The notes: generated by a model not told the origin, from the sequence alone. Positions 36,273-44,846 are shown, counted from the first letter of the stretch. The stretch: 64,000 nucleotides of DNA from Aliitabrizicola sp031425325 (GCA_031425325.1 JANPJD010000064.1:20225-84224); one strand, 5' to 3'. Numbers and translations: made by a program.

Positions 36273-36964
36273 CACGACCCGCCCCCGAACAGGCTTGGCC
36301 CGCCTGCCTGCCGCGGCACCAGAGAGCCCAGAGAGCCCGCGTCGCCCGCCTGGAGAAGCGGAAAGCCGTTCACCCGCAGGAAGGCATCCTCCATGCCCGG
36401 CAGCGCGCCCGTCAGGTCGGCATAGAGCGTCTCGAACCGGGCGCGATAGCGCTGCGCGTGCTCGGGCGTGCGGGAATGGTAGGCGGCGGCGGCATCCGGC
36501 CAGGACCCGGTTTCATCATTCAGGCGGGCCAGGAAACGGGCGGCATGTAGTGCATTCGTGTCGGGGTCGAACATGGTGGCCAAGTCGGCGAAGGCATCGC
36601 CGTGCCAGCGCAGATTGATCTGGAAGCATCCGATGTCGATATTGGTTGCCCCGAGCGCCTGACGCTCGGCAACCGCCAGCTGGGCGTCGTGGCTGGTCTC
36701 GAACCACTGACCGTCACCGCCAAAGTTGGCGGTCCAGGGCCACGGTCGGTATTCGCCATCCTGAGTGCGCCCGGACTCGGCAAGCGCGATCGTCCTCAAG
36801 ACCGCGATCGGGACGCCGACCTCGCGCGAGGCGCGCAAGGCTGCCCGCTCGCACAGGTCGGCCTGGTCTCCCAAGGCCGAGGCGAGGCCCGGTGTTCTCA
36901 GGATCGCAATTCCCGCCACCACGGCAAGCGCGAGGATCAGAACGACTTGTCTCAAGGGTTTCAC
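36272..36964 (-). CDS. sltF: SltF-type flagellar lytic transglycosylase
   Basis: A 230-residue exported SLT-domain muramidase. A signal or anchor helix covers residues 5-22. The catalytic glutamate is E63 in IALAESGRTQDG, and the family's second and third motifs are seen in IDIGCFQINLRWHG and AAAYHSRTPEHA. Its position inside the flagellar operon, with the stop overlapping the flhA start, matches SltF of Rhodobacter sphaeroides, which opens the peptidoglycan for the rod in place of FlgJ's muramidase domain. The C-terminal 40 residues are Gly/Pro-rich and may bind FlgJ. Confidence 0.9.
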   Translation of the reverse strand: MKPLRQVVLILALAVVAGIAILRTPGLASALGDQADLCERAALRASREVGVPIAVLRTIALAESGRTQDGEYRPWPWTANFGGDGQWFETSHDAQLAVAERQALGATNIDIGCFQINLRWHGDAFADLATMFDPDTNALHAARFLARLNDETGSWPDAAAAYHSRTPEHAQRYRARFETLYADLTGALPGMEDAFLRVNGFPLLQAGDAGSLGSLVPRQAGGPSLFGGGS

Positions 36965-37035
36965 CCACGTCCATCGCGGCGTTCACCGCTGCCCCGGCAA
37001 AGCTGCGCGAATAGTCTTGCGATTCGGTAACCCGA

Positions 37036-39219
37036 TCAGGGCTCGGGCGCGGCGACCTCGGCCAGAAGGCGGTCGACGGCCTCGCGGGTGCGCGTGCTCT
37101 CGTCGAGGAGGGCGCGGCTGCCTGCGAGCGTGGCCTCGGCGCCGGGGAGGCCGGCGGTTACAGGCGCAAGGAGCGTCCAGACCGCCGGAGCCCTCGGGTC
37201 GGCTTCGCCTTGTGCGACCGACCAGTCGCCTGACTGCCAGCGGGCCGTCGCTGCGCCAGCCGGGTTCGCTGCCGCCTCGAAGGCCGTGGCAGCGGCCTGC
37301 AGGTCGTTGAGTTGCAGCAGCCCTGCTGCCCGCACCGCCTCGACCTGCGGCCCCGCGAGGCCCGCCAACTGCCGCAAGGCGGCCCGCGCGTCGCCACGGG
37401 CCAGTTCCGCTTGCGCGAGCAGAACCCGACCCTCTTCGGTTGCAGCAGGCACGGGCAGCCAACGAAGCGCTGCCTCGGCAAGACCGAGTCCGAGCAAGCG
37501 CTCTCCGATCCTTAGCGCGGTAGCAGGCCGGTCCGTCGGACGCGGCTCTTCCGGGGCGAGGACGGCGTGCAGAAGGATCGCCGAGTCTGGCGCCAGGTCA
37601 GCGATGACTTGCCACATGTCCTGAACGCTTTCAGGATCGACCGCCCCTTCCGCCAAGGACAGGGCAGCGTCGACGTCATTGCTCGAAGCCCGCGCCAGCA
37701 TTTCTGCCCGAAGCAGGGCGGGGACAAGGTCGGTGCCCTCGCGCTCGTGCCGATGGGCGGCGATCTCGGTGACGGTGGTCGCCTCGACAGGCTGACCAAG
37801 GGCGATGCGGGTGTCCACGAGCGCAATCACGGCTTCGGCCGCCTGGTCGCCTCCCTGCGCCGCGACCCCGGCGAATTCTTTCGCCGCCGCCTCGACATTT
37901 CCGCGGCTTGCTTCGAGCCTTGCGTCGATGACACGTGCCCCTTCCCCGAGCGGACCTGGAGCCCGCCAGATCGCATCGCGGATGGCCTGCGCCACGGGAA
38001 CCTCTCCGGCCGCCAGCAGTCGTTCGGCAAGGCCAGGCCCGAGATGGCGGCGCAAGCCCACGGGCAGCGCCGAGAACGCCGACCTGATGCCTTGGGCTGC
38101 CTCGTTGGTGAACGGTCCCGGCTCAGTCACGGTGAGAGCCGCCCAGAGCGCTGCCGCCCCGGGACAGGCGGACTGCCCGGCAAAGGGTCCGGCCGCGATC
38201 GGCCTCTCGCCGTCGACGGCCAGCGCGAGGGTGCGCCAGAGCTCCGCGTCGGGATGGTCGGGTGCCAGCGTTTCAACTGCGTTGCGCGCCTCGGCGCCGA
38301 ACCCGAAATGGAGCAGGAGCTGGACATACCCTGCCACCGAGGCGGGGTCCGGGCGGTCGAACTCTCCAAGAAGTCGGCCCCTCGCCTCGGCCACCTGCTC
38401 GACGAAGGGTCGCCCATCTCCCCATGACGCGACGTCGAGCGCCGCGTCGGGACGGCATTCTTCGCCGTTCAAGCCAAGGCCTTCGGGTTCGACATTTGCG
38501 GGATTGGCCCGCGCGCCTGGCCTGACTTCGACCCCCAGCGGATCGACGCCCAGCGAGTCCGCTGCAATTCTGGTGGCTGGATCGGGCGCTGGAAAGACCG
38601 GGTCCTCGACCTCGATCAGGCCCGCAGACGCCGCGCGCCCGAACTGCTGAAGAAGGTCCGCGCGGGTCTGCTCCATCTCGGGGGTTGCGGTCGACGGAAA
38701 GAGGATTGTCGGATCGACCACCGCAGGGCGCTTGGGAAGCTCGACGATCTGGAGGGAAGCACGCGGGGCGGGACGCGCCCGCGGCCGCGGCGCCTCTGCT
38801 GTCGCGAGCGCCGGAAGCGAGGCTCCCCCCAGCGACAGCTCGAAGGACGACCCCTGCGGGGCCGGACCGCTTCGCAGGTCGATGACGACGATGTTCGGCC
38901 GGTAGGCGAAGGGTATGGCATGACAGTCGCATGCGAGGCCTAGGCGCAGCGTGCTGGTGCGGGGGTCGACCCAGATCGCGGCAAGCCGGTCTCGCGGGAT
39001 GATGTCGAACACCCCGGAGACGTCGAAACTCAGGTCAGGCGCATCCACGCGCAGTTCATAGCCGTCTACCGTGCGGCCAACCTGCCAGCCGACCGGACCA
39101 TCGAACTCCATGACAAGGCGCGTGAAGTCGGAGTGCTCGCCCGATAGGACGCGCACGGTCTCGGCGCGAGCTGCCGTCGCAGACAGCGCGAAGACAAAGA
39201 GCAGGAACCGCAGGATCAT
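37036..39219 (-). CDS. Large secreted flagellar-cluster protein, AMIN-like N-terminus plus helical repeats (MotC-like candidate)
   Basis: A 727-residue protein with a clean signal peptide (RFLLFVFALSATAARA). Residues about 20-115 form a beta-rich domain (TVRVLSGEHSDFTRLVMEFD, then VVIDLRSG) that resembles an AMIN-type peptidoglycan-binding domain. A Pro/Ala-rich linker follows, then more than 400 residues of Ala/Leu-rich helical hairpins (for example GEVPVAQAIRDAIW, LLAQAELARGDARAALRQLA) with TPR-like spacing. Its ATG overlaps the motA stop (ATGA), so the two are co-translated. A MotE-like gene lies just upstream of motA. In rhizobia the periplasmic stator partner MotC needs the chaperone MotE; this protein could be the functional analogue. 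That is inference; I see no direct sequence identity to MotC. Confidence 0.82.
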   Translation of the reverse strand: MILRFLLFVFALSATAARAETVRVLSGEHSDFTRLVMEFDGPVGWQVGRTVDGYELRVDAPDLSFDVSGVFDIIPRDRLAAIWVDPRTSTLRLGLACDCHAIPFAYRPNIVVIDLRSGPAPQGSSFELSLGGASLPALATAEAPRPRARPAPRASLQIVELPKRPAVVDPTILFPSTATPEMEQTRADLLQQFGRAASAGLIEVEDPVFPAPDPATRIAADSLGVDPLGVEVRPGARANPANVEPEGLGLNGEECRPDAALDVASWGDGRPFVEQVAEARGRLLGEFDRPDPASVAGYVQLLLHFGFGAEARNAVETLAPDHPDAELWRTLALAVDGERPIAAGPFAGQSACPGAAALWAALTVTEPGPFTNEAAQGIRSAFSALPVGLRRHLGPGLAERLLAAGEVPVAQAIRDAIWRAPGPLGEGARVIDARLEASRGNVEAAAKEFAGVAAQGGDQAAEAVIALVDTRIALGQPVEATTVTEIAAHRHEREGTDLVPALLRAEMLARASSNDVDAALSLAEGAVDPESVQDMWQVIADLAPDSAILLHAVLAPEEPRPTDRPATALRIGERLLGLGLAEAALRWLPVPAATEEGRVLLAQAELARGDARAALRQLAGLAGPQVEAVRAAGLLQLNDLQAAATAFEAAANPAGAATARWQSGDWSVAQGEADPRAPAVWTLLAPVTAGLPGAEATLAGSRALLDESTRTREAVDRLLAEVAAPEP

Positions 39220-40085
39220 GCCGCCTCCTTCTTGAGCGCCCGAAGCGCCTCCTCGAGATCGCCAAACCCTGGCCGCATGCCGTGAGGCGTGTTCTGACGA
39301 CCGACCTCGATGCAGATATTGGGCGGATGGTTGTGAAGATTGGCCACCAGAACCTCGCGGATCAGCCTGTAGAAGTGGGAATCTTCCTCCACCACCGCCT
39401 TCACGCGGGTGGCGAACGGCCCGACCAGCCCGTAGGCAAGAAAGACGCCCAGAAACGTGCCGACGAGCGCGCCGCCGATCATCTTGCCGAGGATCTCGGG
39501 CGGTTGGTCGATCGAGCCCATCGTCTTGATCACCCCGAGGACCGCAGCGACGATCCCCAATGCCGGAAGCCCGTCGGCAACCGTCTGAAGCGCATGGCTG
39601 GAGTGGAGCGCATGGCTCATCTGCGTCTCCATCCGCTTGTCGAGCACCTCCTCGACCTGGTGCGGATCGTCGTAGTTCATCGAGGCGGCCCGAAGCGTGT
39701 CGCAGATCAGGTCGACCGCCTCGTGGTCCGCCCTGATCCTTGGATAGCGGGCAAAAAGGGATGAGGTCTGAGGAGCTTCGATGTGCTCCTCGAGGGCCAC
39801 AGGGTTGGTCCTTGCGATGCGGATCAGTTCGAACAGAAGGCAGAGAAGATCGCGATAGTCGGCAGGCTTCCACTGCGGGCCCTTGAAGACCTTCTTCACG
39901 TCGCGCAGCGTCTGCTTGATGGCAGCAACGTCGTTGCCGAGCAGGAAAGCCCCGACGGCTGCGCCGCCGATCATGATCATCTCGAAAGGCAGGGCCTTCA
40001 GGATAATCCCCATCTTGCCACCCGCGAGGATGTACCCGCCGAAGACCATCACGAAGATCACCGCGATCCCGACGAACCCGATCAT
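39216..40085 (-). CDS. motA: Flagellar motor stator protein MotA
   Basis: A 289-residue MotA proton-channel subunit. It starts IGFVGIAVIFVMVFGGYILAGG with two membrane helices in the first 55 residues, a cytoplasmic torque domain, and two more helices containing GLPALGIVAAVLGVIKTMG and IGGALVGTFLGVFLAYGLVGP, which hold the conserved prolines. The ATG at 40085 follows AGGAG by about seven bases; an upstream ATG at 40103 is less likely. motB is not adjacent but lies 10 kb away, downstream of nothing flagellar except flgE. The next gene is the 727-residue secreted protein, with a four-base overlap. Confidence 0.96.
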   Translation of the reverse strand: MIGFVGIAVIFVMVFGGYILAGGKMGIILKALPFEMIMIGGAAVGAFLLGNDVAAIKQTLRDVKKVFKGPQWKPADYRDLLCLLFELIRIARTNPVALEEHIEAPQTSSLFARYPRIRADHEAVDLICDTLRAASMNYDDPHQVEEVLDKRMETQMSHALHSSHALQTVADGLPALGIVAAVLGVIKTMGSIDQPPEILGKMIGGALVGTFLGVFLAYGLVGPFATRVKAVVEEDSHFYRLIREVLVANLHNHPPNICIEVGRQNTPHGMRPGFGDLEEALRALKKEAA

Positions 40086-40142
40086 GACCGCTCCTGTTGC
40101 CACCCGTGCCGGAGGCTGTCAGACGCAGGTTAAGAAAGCCTG

Positions 40143-40697
40143 TCACTCCACTGGTGCAGCCGCGTTCCTCGCGGCGAGAATCACGCTGATCGCGTAGCCC
40201 TTGTCGGCGCTGAGGCCTGCGAGGATGGCGGCAGCTGCGTCTGGCTTCATGCGGCCCAGAAATCCGGCCGCGAAATCGGGGGCCATCGCTTCGAACAGAG
40301 GGGCGGCATCGCGGGGGCGCATCCGCTCGTAGACCTGCGTCAGGGTGGCAAGGTCCGATTCGGCGGCACCATCGGCCATTGCGACGGTTGCCGACAGGCG
40401 CGCCTCGGCCTCCTCAAGCGCCGCAATGCGGCTTTCGATCGCCTGCTCGGCGAGGTCGAGCGCCGAGAGACGGTTACCCAGCGCGGCCTCCTTGGCCTGC
40501 ACCTCCGCCTCGCGCGCCAACAGCGCTTCGGCGAGCGCGAGCGGCGGTTCCGGGCAGACGAGAGGCTCGGTCCCGGCTTCGGGCGCGTTGGCGACGGCTG
40601 CCCCCACCCCGAGTCCGAGCCGGATCGCCCCGGAGGAGGCGAGAAGAAGTGCGATCAGCACAAGCGTTCCGCGCCCCGGCTGCCGCCGCACTGTCAT
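40143..40697 (-). CDS. MotE-like protein (MgtE N-terminal-like domain)
   Basis: A 184-residue protein with an N-terminal signal/anchor helix (residues 11-28), a coiled coil at about 52-100 (EALLAREAEVQAKEAALGNRLSALDLAEQ region) and a C-terminal MgtE N-domain-like segment (YERMRPRDAAPLFEAMAPDFAAGFLGRMKPDAAAAILAGL, quoted in part as about 123-165). This plan is that of MotE, the rhizobial periplasmic chaperone that folds MotC, and of related flagellar proteins. It is 57 bases upstream of motA and overlaps the DUF6468 gene (ATGA). Confidence 0.85.
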   Translation of the reverse strand: MTVRRQPGRGTLVLIALLLASSGAIRLGLGVGAAVANAPEAGTEPLVCPEPPLALAEALLAREAEVQAKEAALGNRLSALDLAEQAIESRIAALEEAEARLSATVAMADGAAESDLATLTQVYERMRPRDAAPLFEAMAPDFAAGFLGRMKPDAAAAILAGLSADKGYAISVILAARNAAAPVE

Positions 40698-41068
40698 TCG
40701 GCCGCCTCTGCCTCGCGCGGGCCACGCTTGCGGACAACCCGCATCCGTCGTTCGGACTCGAAGCCATCCGTTTCAGCCGGCTGGTCCGGCAGATCATGCA
40801 GGGACGCGAGTAAAAGCTCGAGCCTCGTCTGGGCCGCCTCGGCCCGCTGCGTCAGTTTCTCGAGACCGCTCGCCGAGCCAGAGGCAGCCCTCTGGGCCTT
40901 GTCTAGGGCCCGCGTCATGTCATCGACCTGCGCGGACAAAACGGCGATCGCCCCGCCCATACCCGATTCGAGCGTCTGGAACTTCTTCAGGCGGGCGGAG
41001 AGAACATAGCAGTAGGCTGCCGCCCCGAACGAGCCGGCTGCCAGCAGGATATTTGCGATCAGATCCAT
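40694..41068 (-). CDS. DUF6468-type flagellar-cluster membrane protein
   Basis: A 124-residue protein with one N-terminal membrane helix (LIANILLAAGSFGAAAYCYVL) followed by a cytoplasmic coiled coil (residues 35-90) and a basic tail (RRMRVVRKRGPRE). I match it from memory to the DUF6468 family that accompanies flagellar genes of alphaproteobacteria. ATG 41068 follows GAGGGG; the TTG just before it is not needed. It lies nine bases after fliL and overlaps the MotE-like gene. Function unknown. Confidence 0.78.
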   Translation of the reverse strand: MDLIANILLAAGSFGAAAYCYVLSARLKKFQTLESGMGGAIAVLSAQVDDMTRALDKAQRAASGSASGLEKLTQRAEAAQTRLELLLASLHDLPDQPAETDGFESERRMRVVRKRGPREAEAAE

Positions 41069-41077
41069 CAAGACCCC

Positions 41078-41548
41078 TCAATTCAACACGAACTCGGTGA
41101 CGAGGAGGTCACGCACTCGCCCCTCGCCCGTCACGATCTGGATACGGCGCAGCATCTGCGCGCGAAGCTGAACCAGTGCCGCGGGATCCTCCAGTTGCGC
41201 CACATCGACGGCTCGCAGGTAGCCGTTCAGGACATCGATGATCCGAGGCTTCAGAAGGGCGACCTCGCCCTCATGTTCAGGGGTCACCTCGAGCGTGGCG
41301 GCGAAGCGAAGGTGCTGGCCGGACCCCCCCGGACCGAGCGAGATGATGAGCGGATCGACCGGCACGAAGGCGACGCCCGGCATGGGTGCGTCCGGGCCGT
41401 GGCTCGCAACGGGCAGGCCGAGCAGTCCCGAATAGGTTGCGAAAAACCCGCCGCCCGCCAGCAGGACCGATGCGCCCAGCGCGATCAGCATCGGCTTCGG
41501 TGATCTTTTCCGCGAACCGGGATCGGCCTGTTCCGCGACGTCGGTCAT
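41078..41548 (-). CDS. fliL: Flagellar basal-body protein FliL
   Basis: A 156-residue FliL that surrounds and stabilises stator units. A basic cytoplasmic N-terminus (SRKRSPKP) leads to one membrane helix (about 19-42), then the periplasmic domain with VPVDPLIISLG, LRFAATLEVTPEHE and the C-terminal VRDLLVTEFVLN that closes the family. It heads a minus-strand operon through DUF6468, MotE-like, motA and onward, and is divergent from fliF. Confidence 0.95.
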   Translation of the reverse strand: MTDVAEQADPGSRKRSPKPMLIALGASVLLAGGGFFATYSGLLGLPVASHGPDAPMPGVAFVPVDPLIISLGPGGSGQHLRFAATLEVTPEHEGEVALLKPRIIDVLNGYLRAVDVAQLEDPAALVQLRAQMLRRIQIVTGEGRVRDLLVTEFVLN

Positions 41549-41591
41549 CTTTGCCTCCTTCTGGTGCAGGATCGATATAGCGGGAAGGACA

Positions 41592-41606
41592 CTAACCGAT
41601 TGTTAA
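41592..41606. promoter_or_regulatory. Near-consensus CtrA box between fliL and fliF
   Basis: CTAA (41592-41595), seven bases, then TTAA (41603-41606) matches the CtrA consensus TTAA-N7-TTAA in seven of eight fixed positions. It lies 44 bases before fliL and 59 bases before fliF in their 116-base divergent spacer, so it could control both operons. CtrA controls flagellar genes in several Rhodobacterales. Confidence 0.65.
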
Positions 41607-41664
41607 GCCAGATCACCCAATGTCCGGGGGCAGCAGGCAGAACGCCTTGGGATCGGAGAGACGC

Positions 41665-43266
41665 GTGCAGAACTTCCTTTCGGTCTGGTCATCCCTTGAT
41701 TTGCGCCACCGCATCGTCATCGGCGTCGCCACGGTCGCGATGTTCCTCGCGATCATTGCCCTGTCGCGAATGGCGACGGCACCCGGCCTGTCGCTCCTCT
41801 ACTCGGGTCTCGACGCGGCCGCCGCAGGAGAGGTGGTGGCGGCGCTCGAACAGCGCGGCATCGCGCATGAGGTGCGCGGCGGCGCGATCTTTGTCGACAG
41901 CAATCAGCGCGACAGCCTTCGCCTGACGCTCGCGGCAGAAGGGCTGCCTGCGGCGGGAGGCGGAGGGTACGAGTTGCTCGACGGCCTGTCAGGGTTCGGC
42001 ACGACCTCACAGATGTTCGACGCCGCCTACTGGCGCGCCAAGGAAGGTGAACTGGCCCGCACCATCCTCGCGATGCCGGGCATCGGGGCGGCGCGGGTAC
42101 ACATATCGCGCGCCGATCCCCAGCCCTTCCGCGCGCCCGAGCGTCAGACGGCGAGCGTGACGATCACGACGGCGGCCGGAAGCGTCGGGGCGGCCCAGGC
42201 AAAGGCGTTGCGGCATCTCGTGGCGGCAGCGATCGCCGGCATGACACCGGCCGACGTCGCCGTGATCGACAGCGCCGGCGGCCTCGTCGACGACCAGGAG
42301 GCGGCCGCAACCCCGGCGATTGCCGCCCAGTCGCGCAGCGCGGAACTTAAGCGCAACGTGGAACGGTTGCTCGAAGCCCGCGTCGGGCCGAACAATGCGG
42401 TCGTCGAGGTCTCGGTCGACGTCATTTCCGAGACTTCCACGATCACCGAGCGTCAGTTCGATCCCGAGGGGCGGGTCGCAATCTCGACCGAGACGGAGGA
42501 CACGTCCGAATCGTCCAGCGAAGCGGCGGACCAGGTGACGGTCGCCTCCAACCTCCCCGAGGGCGACGCGGGGGCGGGGGCGCCGTCGCAAAGCAGCAGC
42601 ACCGGCACGCGAGAGCGCGTGAACTTCGAAGTCTCCGAGACCAAGCGCGAGACGGTGCGTGTGCCCGGCGACATCCGCAGGCTGAGCGTCGCCGTGCTCG
42701 TGGGCACGGTTCCGGTCGTTGCCGAAGACGGGACCGTGACGCAAGCTGCCCGCCCTCCCGAAGAACTCGAGGTGCTGCGAGAGCTTGTGGCGTCGACCGT
42801 GGGTTACGACGAGGCGCGCGGCGACACCATCACGCTTCGCTCGCTCGAGTTCCGTCCGCTGGCGACCGAAGGCACCCTTGCCGAGGCGGGGATGCTTGCC
42901 GGGCTCGACACGATGTCGCTGATCCAGCTTGCCGTGCTGGCCGTGGTCATCCTCGTTCTGGGGCTGTTCGTGCTGCGCCCGATGCTTCTGTCACAGCGCC
43001 GGGGCACACCGGCAGAGGCCCTGGCGCTGTCGGCTTCCTTTTCGGGTGCCGGAACCGGTCCGACCCCCGGCCGAGAGGCGACACGGGCACTCGACGGCGA
43101 GATCGACGATGGCCGCCCTCTGCCGCCATTGCCCGTCGTCTCGCGCGAGGACGGTGACCTTCCGGCTGATCCCGTGGCGCGCCTGCGTCGGCTGATCGAG
43201 GTCCGTCAGGCCGAGTCGGTCGAGATTCTGCGGGGCTGGATGGAAGAGCGCGAGGAGCGGACCTGA
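41665..43266 (+). CDS. fliF: Flagellar MS-ring protein FliF
   Basis: A 533-residue FliF from the GTG at 41665. The N-terminal region has the first membrane helix (VIGVATVAMFLAIIALSRM), then YSGLDAAAAGEVVAALEQRGI (ring-building motif), SGFGTTSQMFDAAYWRAKEGELARTI (quoted in part) and the RVHIS segment of the periplasmic rings. The second helix is LIQLAVLAVVILVLGLFVLRPML. The C-terminal tail (ARLRRLIEVRQAESVEILRGWM) binds FliG. GTG is preferred because GGAGAG lies about nine bases upstream. First gene of the plus-strand fliF-fliH-fliN-fliP operon. Confidence 0.96.
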   Translation: MQNFLSVWSSLDLRHRIVIGVATVAMFLAIIALSRMATAPGLSLLYSGLDAAAAGEVVAALEQRGIAHEVRGGAIFVDSNQRDSLRLTLAAEGLPAAGGGGYELLDGLSGFGTTSQMFDAAYWRAKEGELARTILAMPGIGAARVHISRADPQPFRAPERQTASVTITTAAGSVGAAQAKALRHLVAAAIAGMTPADVAVIDSAGGLVDDQEAAATPAIAAQSRSAELKRNVERLLEARVGPNNAVVEVSVDVISETSTITERQFDPEGRVAISTETEDTSESSSEAADQVTVASNLPEGDAGAGAPSQSSSTGTRERVNFEVSETKRETVRVPGDIRRLSVAVLVGTVPVVAEDGTVTQAARPPEELEVLRELVASTVGYDEARGDTITLRSLEFRPLATEGTLAEAGMLAGLDTMSLIQLAVLAVVILVLGLFVLRPMLLSQRRGTPAEALALSASFSGAGTGPTPGREATRALDGEIDDGRPLPPLPVVSREDGDLPADPVARLRRLIEVRQAESVEILRGWMEEREERT

Positions 43267-43859
43267 TGCCCCCGCTCAAGCTCGAGGTCTTCCAGACCAC
43301 CGGCCCCGCTGACGTGACCACCGACGAGGGCAACTCTGACCTCGAGGAGGCCCGGCTCGCCGCCTATGAACAGGGCTATGCTGCGGGCTGGGAAGACTCG
43401 ACGAACGCGCAGGCCGAAGATCAGCGCAAGCTGCGGGCAGACCTCGCGCGGAACCTGCAGGCCATGTCCTTCACCTATCACGAGGCACGCACGCATATCC
43501 TTCGCGCGATCGGCCCGCTTCTGCAGGATCTCGTCACGCGGCTGCTACCTTCGATCGCGCGCGACGCCCTTGGCCCTGTCGTCGTCGATACGCTGATGCC
43601 CATGGCCGAGGAGCTTTCGGAAGCCCCTGTCGTGATCGTCATGAACCCGTCTGCCAGACCGGCCATCGAGGCCGTGATGGCTCACGTCAAGGGTCTGCCC
43701 GTCACGCTGCGGGAGGAGCCGTCGTTGTCCGAGGGACAGGTCTACCTCAGCCTCGGTGAGTCCGAGACCCACATCGACCTCGACCGTGCCACTGCGGACA
43801 TCGCGGCGGCCGTGCGGGGATTTTTCGAGCTCGCCGGAAAGGAAGCCAGACATGGATGA
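43266..43859 (+). CDS. fliH: FliH-like flagellar export protein
   Basis: A 197-residue protein sharing its start codon base with the fliF stop. It has the FliH plan: an N-terminal segment with YEQGYAAGWEDS (a Gly-Tyr-Ala-Ala-Gly repeat found in FliH), a helical middle (residues 45-110) and a C-terminal domain (VVIVMNPSARPAIEAVM, SLGESETHIDLDRATADI) like the VatE/FliH fold. FliH regulates the export ATPase FliI, which is not in this window. Sequence similarity to enteric FliH is low, so the call rests on motif and position. Confidence 0.8.
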   Translation: MPPLKLEVFQTTGPADVTTDEGNSDLEEARLAAYEQGYAAGWEDSTNAQAEDQRKLRADLARNLQAMSFTYHEARTHILRAIGPLLQDLVTRLLPSIARDALGPVVVDTLMPMAEELSEAPVVIVMNPSARPAIEAVMAHVKGLPVTLREEPSLSEGQVYLSLGESETHIDLDRATADIAAAVRGFFELAGKEARHG

Positions 43860-44121
43860 GACTGCCGAACCGACCCCGTTTGCCCAAGTGCCCATCGAGA
43901 TCCTGATTTCGGTCGGCAAGGCGCGCCCGCAGATCCGGGATCTTCTTCGCCTGCAGAGGGACGCGGTGCTCGCCCTTGACCGGCGAATCGACGATCCGGT
44001 GGAGCTGTATGTCGGCGACCGTCTCATCGCTCGCGGCGAACTGCAGGAGCTTGACGGCGACCAGGCGGGCCAACTCGCGGTCAGATTGACCGAGGTCGCA
44101 AACCTGCGCGGGGAATTATGA
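43852..44121 (+). CDS. fliN: Flagellar switch protein FliN
   Basis: An 89-residue SpoA-domain protein. It begins PFAQVPIEILISVGKARPQIRDLL and ends LYVGDRLIARGELQELDGDQAGQLAVRLTEV, which follows the FliN core almost end to end. There is only a short N-terminal tail, shorter than E. coli FliN (137). It overlaps the fliH-like gene by eight bases and the fliP gene by four. FliM and FliG are not in the window. Confidence 0.92.
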   Translation: MDETAEPTPFAQVPIEILISVGKARPQIRDLLRLQRDAVLALDRRIDDPVELYVGDRLIARGELQELDGDQAGQLAVRLTEVANLRGEL

Positions 44122-44846
44122 GGTCGGGCGCAGCACTTCTGATCGTGCTGCTGGCGCTTGCCCATCCGGCTGCAGCGCAGGAGATCACGGTCGACCTGGG
44201 CGACGATGCGGCCCTCGCGACGCGCAGCATTCAACTCATCGTCCTCATCACTCTGCTCAGCCTCGTTCCGGGGCTGGCCGTGATGGTGACCTGCTTTCCC
44301 TTCATCGTGACGGTCCTGTCGATTCTGCGGACCGCGATCGGGCTTCAGCAATCGCCCCCCAACATGCTGATCGTCAGCCTCGCGCTTTTCCTCACCTGGT
44401 ACGTAATGGACCCGGTCTTCACGGCGGCCTGGGTCGACGGGCTGCAACCGCTTTCCGAGGGGAGGCTGACGCTCGAGGCGGCGCTGCCGGCAACGATTGG
44501 GCCGTTCCGTACCTTCATGGCGGCGCGACTGGACCCCGAGACCTTCTCGGCGCTCCTCGCCTTGCGGCCGGGTACAGAAATTGGGGCGATGGTCGACGCC
44601 CCGCTGTCGATTCTCGTCCCGTCCTTCCTGCTCAGTGAAATCCAGCGGGCATTCGAGATCGGGTTCCTCATCTTCCTTCCATTCCTGATCATCGACCTCG
44701 TGGTGGCGGCCGTGCTCATGTCGATGGGCATGATGATGGTCCCGCCCGCGATCGTCTCTCTCCCCTTCAAGCTCGCCTTCTTCGTGGTCGCTGACGGATG
44801 GGCCCTTATCTCAGGGGCGCTCGTCCGAAGCTATCTTCCTGCCTGA
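44118..44846 (+). CDS. fliP: Flagellar type III export protein FliP
   Basis: A 242-residue FliP export gate subunit. A cleaved signal peptide (LLIVLLALAHPAAAQ) precedes four membrane helices; SIQLIVLITLLSLVPGLAVMVTCFPFIV and the C-terminal MGMMMVPPAIVSLPFKLAFFVVADGW are strongly conserved. Its start overlaps the fliN stop. It ends the operon, and 765 bases without a gene follow. Confidence 0.96.
   Translation: MRSGAALLIVLLALAHPAAAQEITVDLGDDAALATRSIQLIVLITLLSLVPGLAVMVTCFPFIVTVLSILRTAIGLQQSPPNMLIVSLALFLTWYVMDPVFTAAWVDGLQPLSEGRLTLEAALPATIGPFRTFMAARLDPETFSALLALRPGTEIGAMVDAPLSILVPSFLLSEIQRAFEIGFLIFLPFLIIDLVVAAVLMSMGMMMVPPAIVSLPFKLAFFVVADGWALISGALVRSYLPA

Noticed and set aside
40130..40133. TTAA between the MotE-like gene and motA as a CtrA site
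   Set aside because: The partner half-site at seven bases is TCAG, too poor to count.
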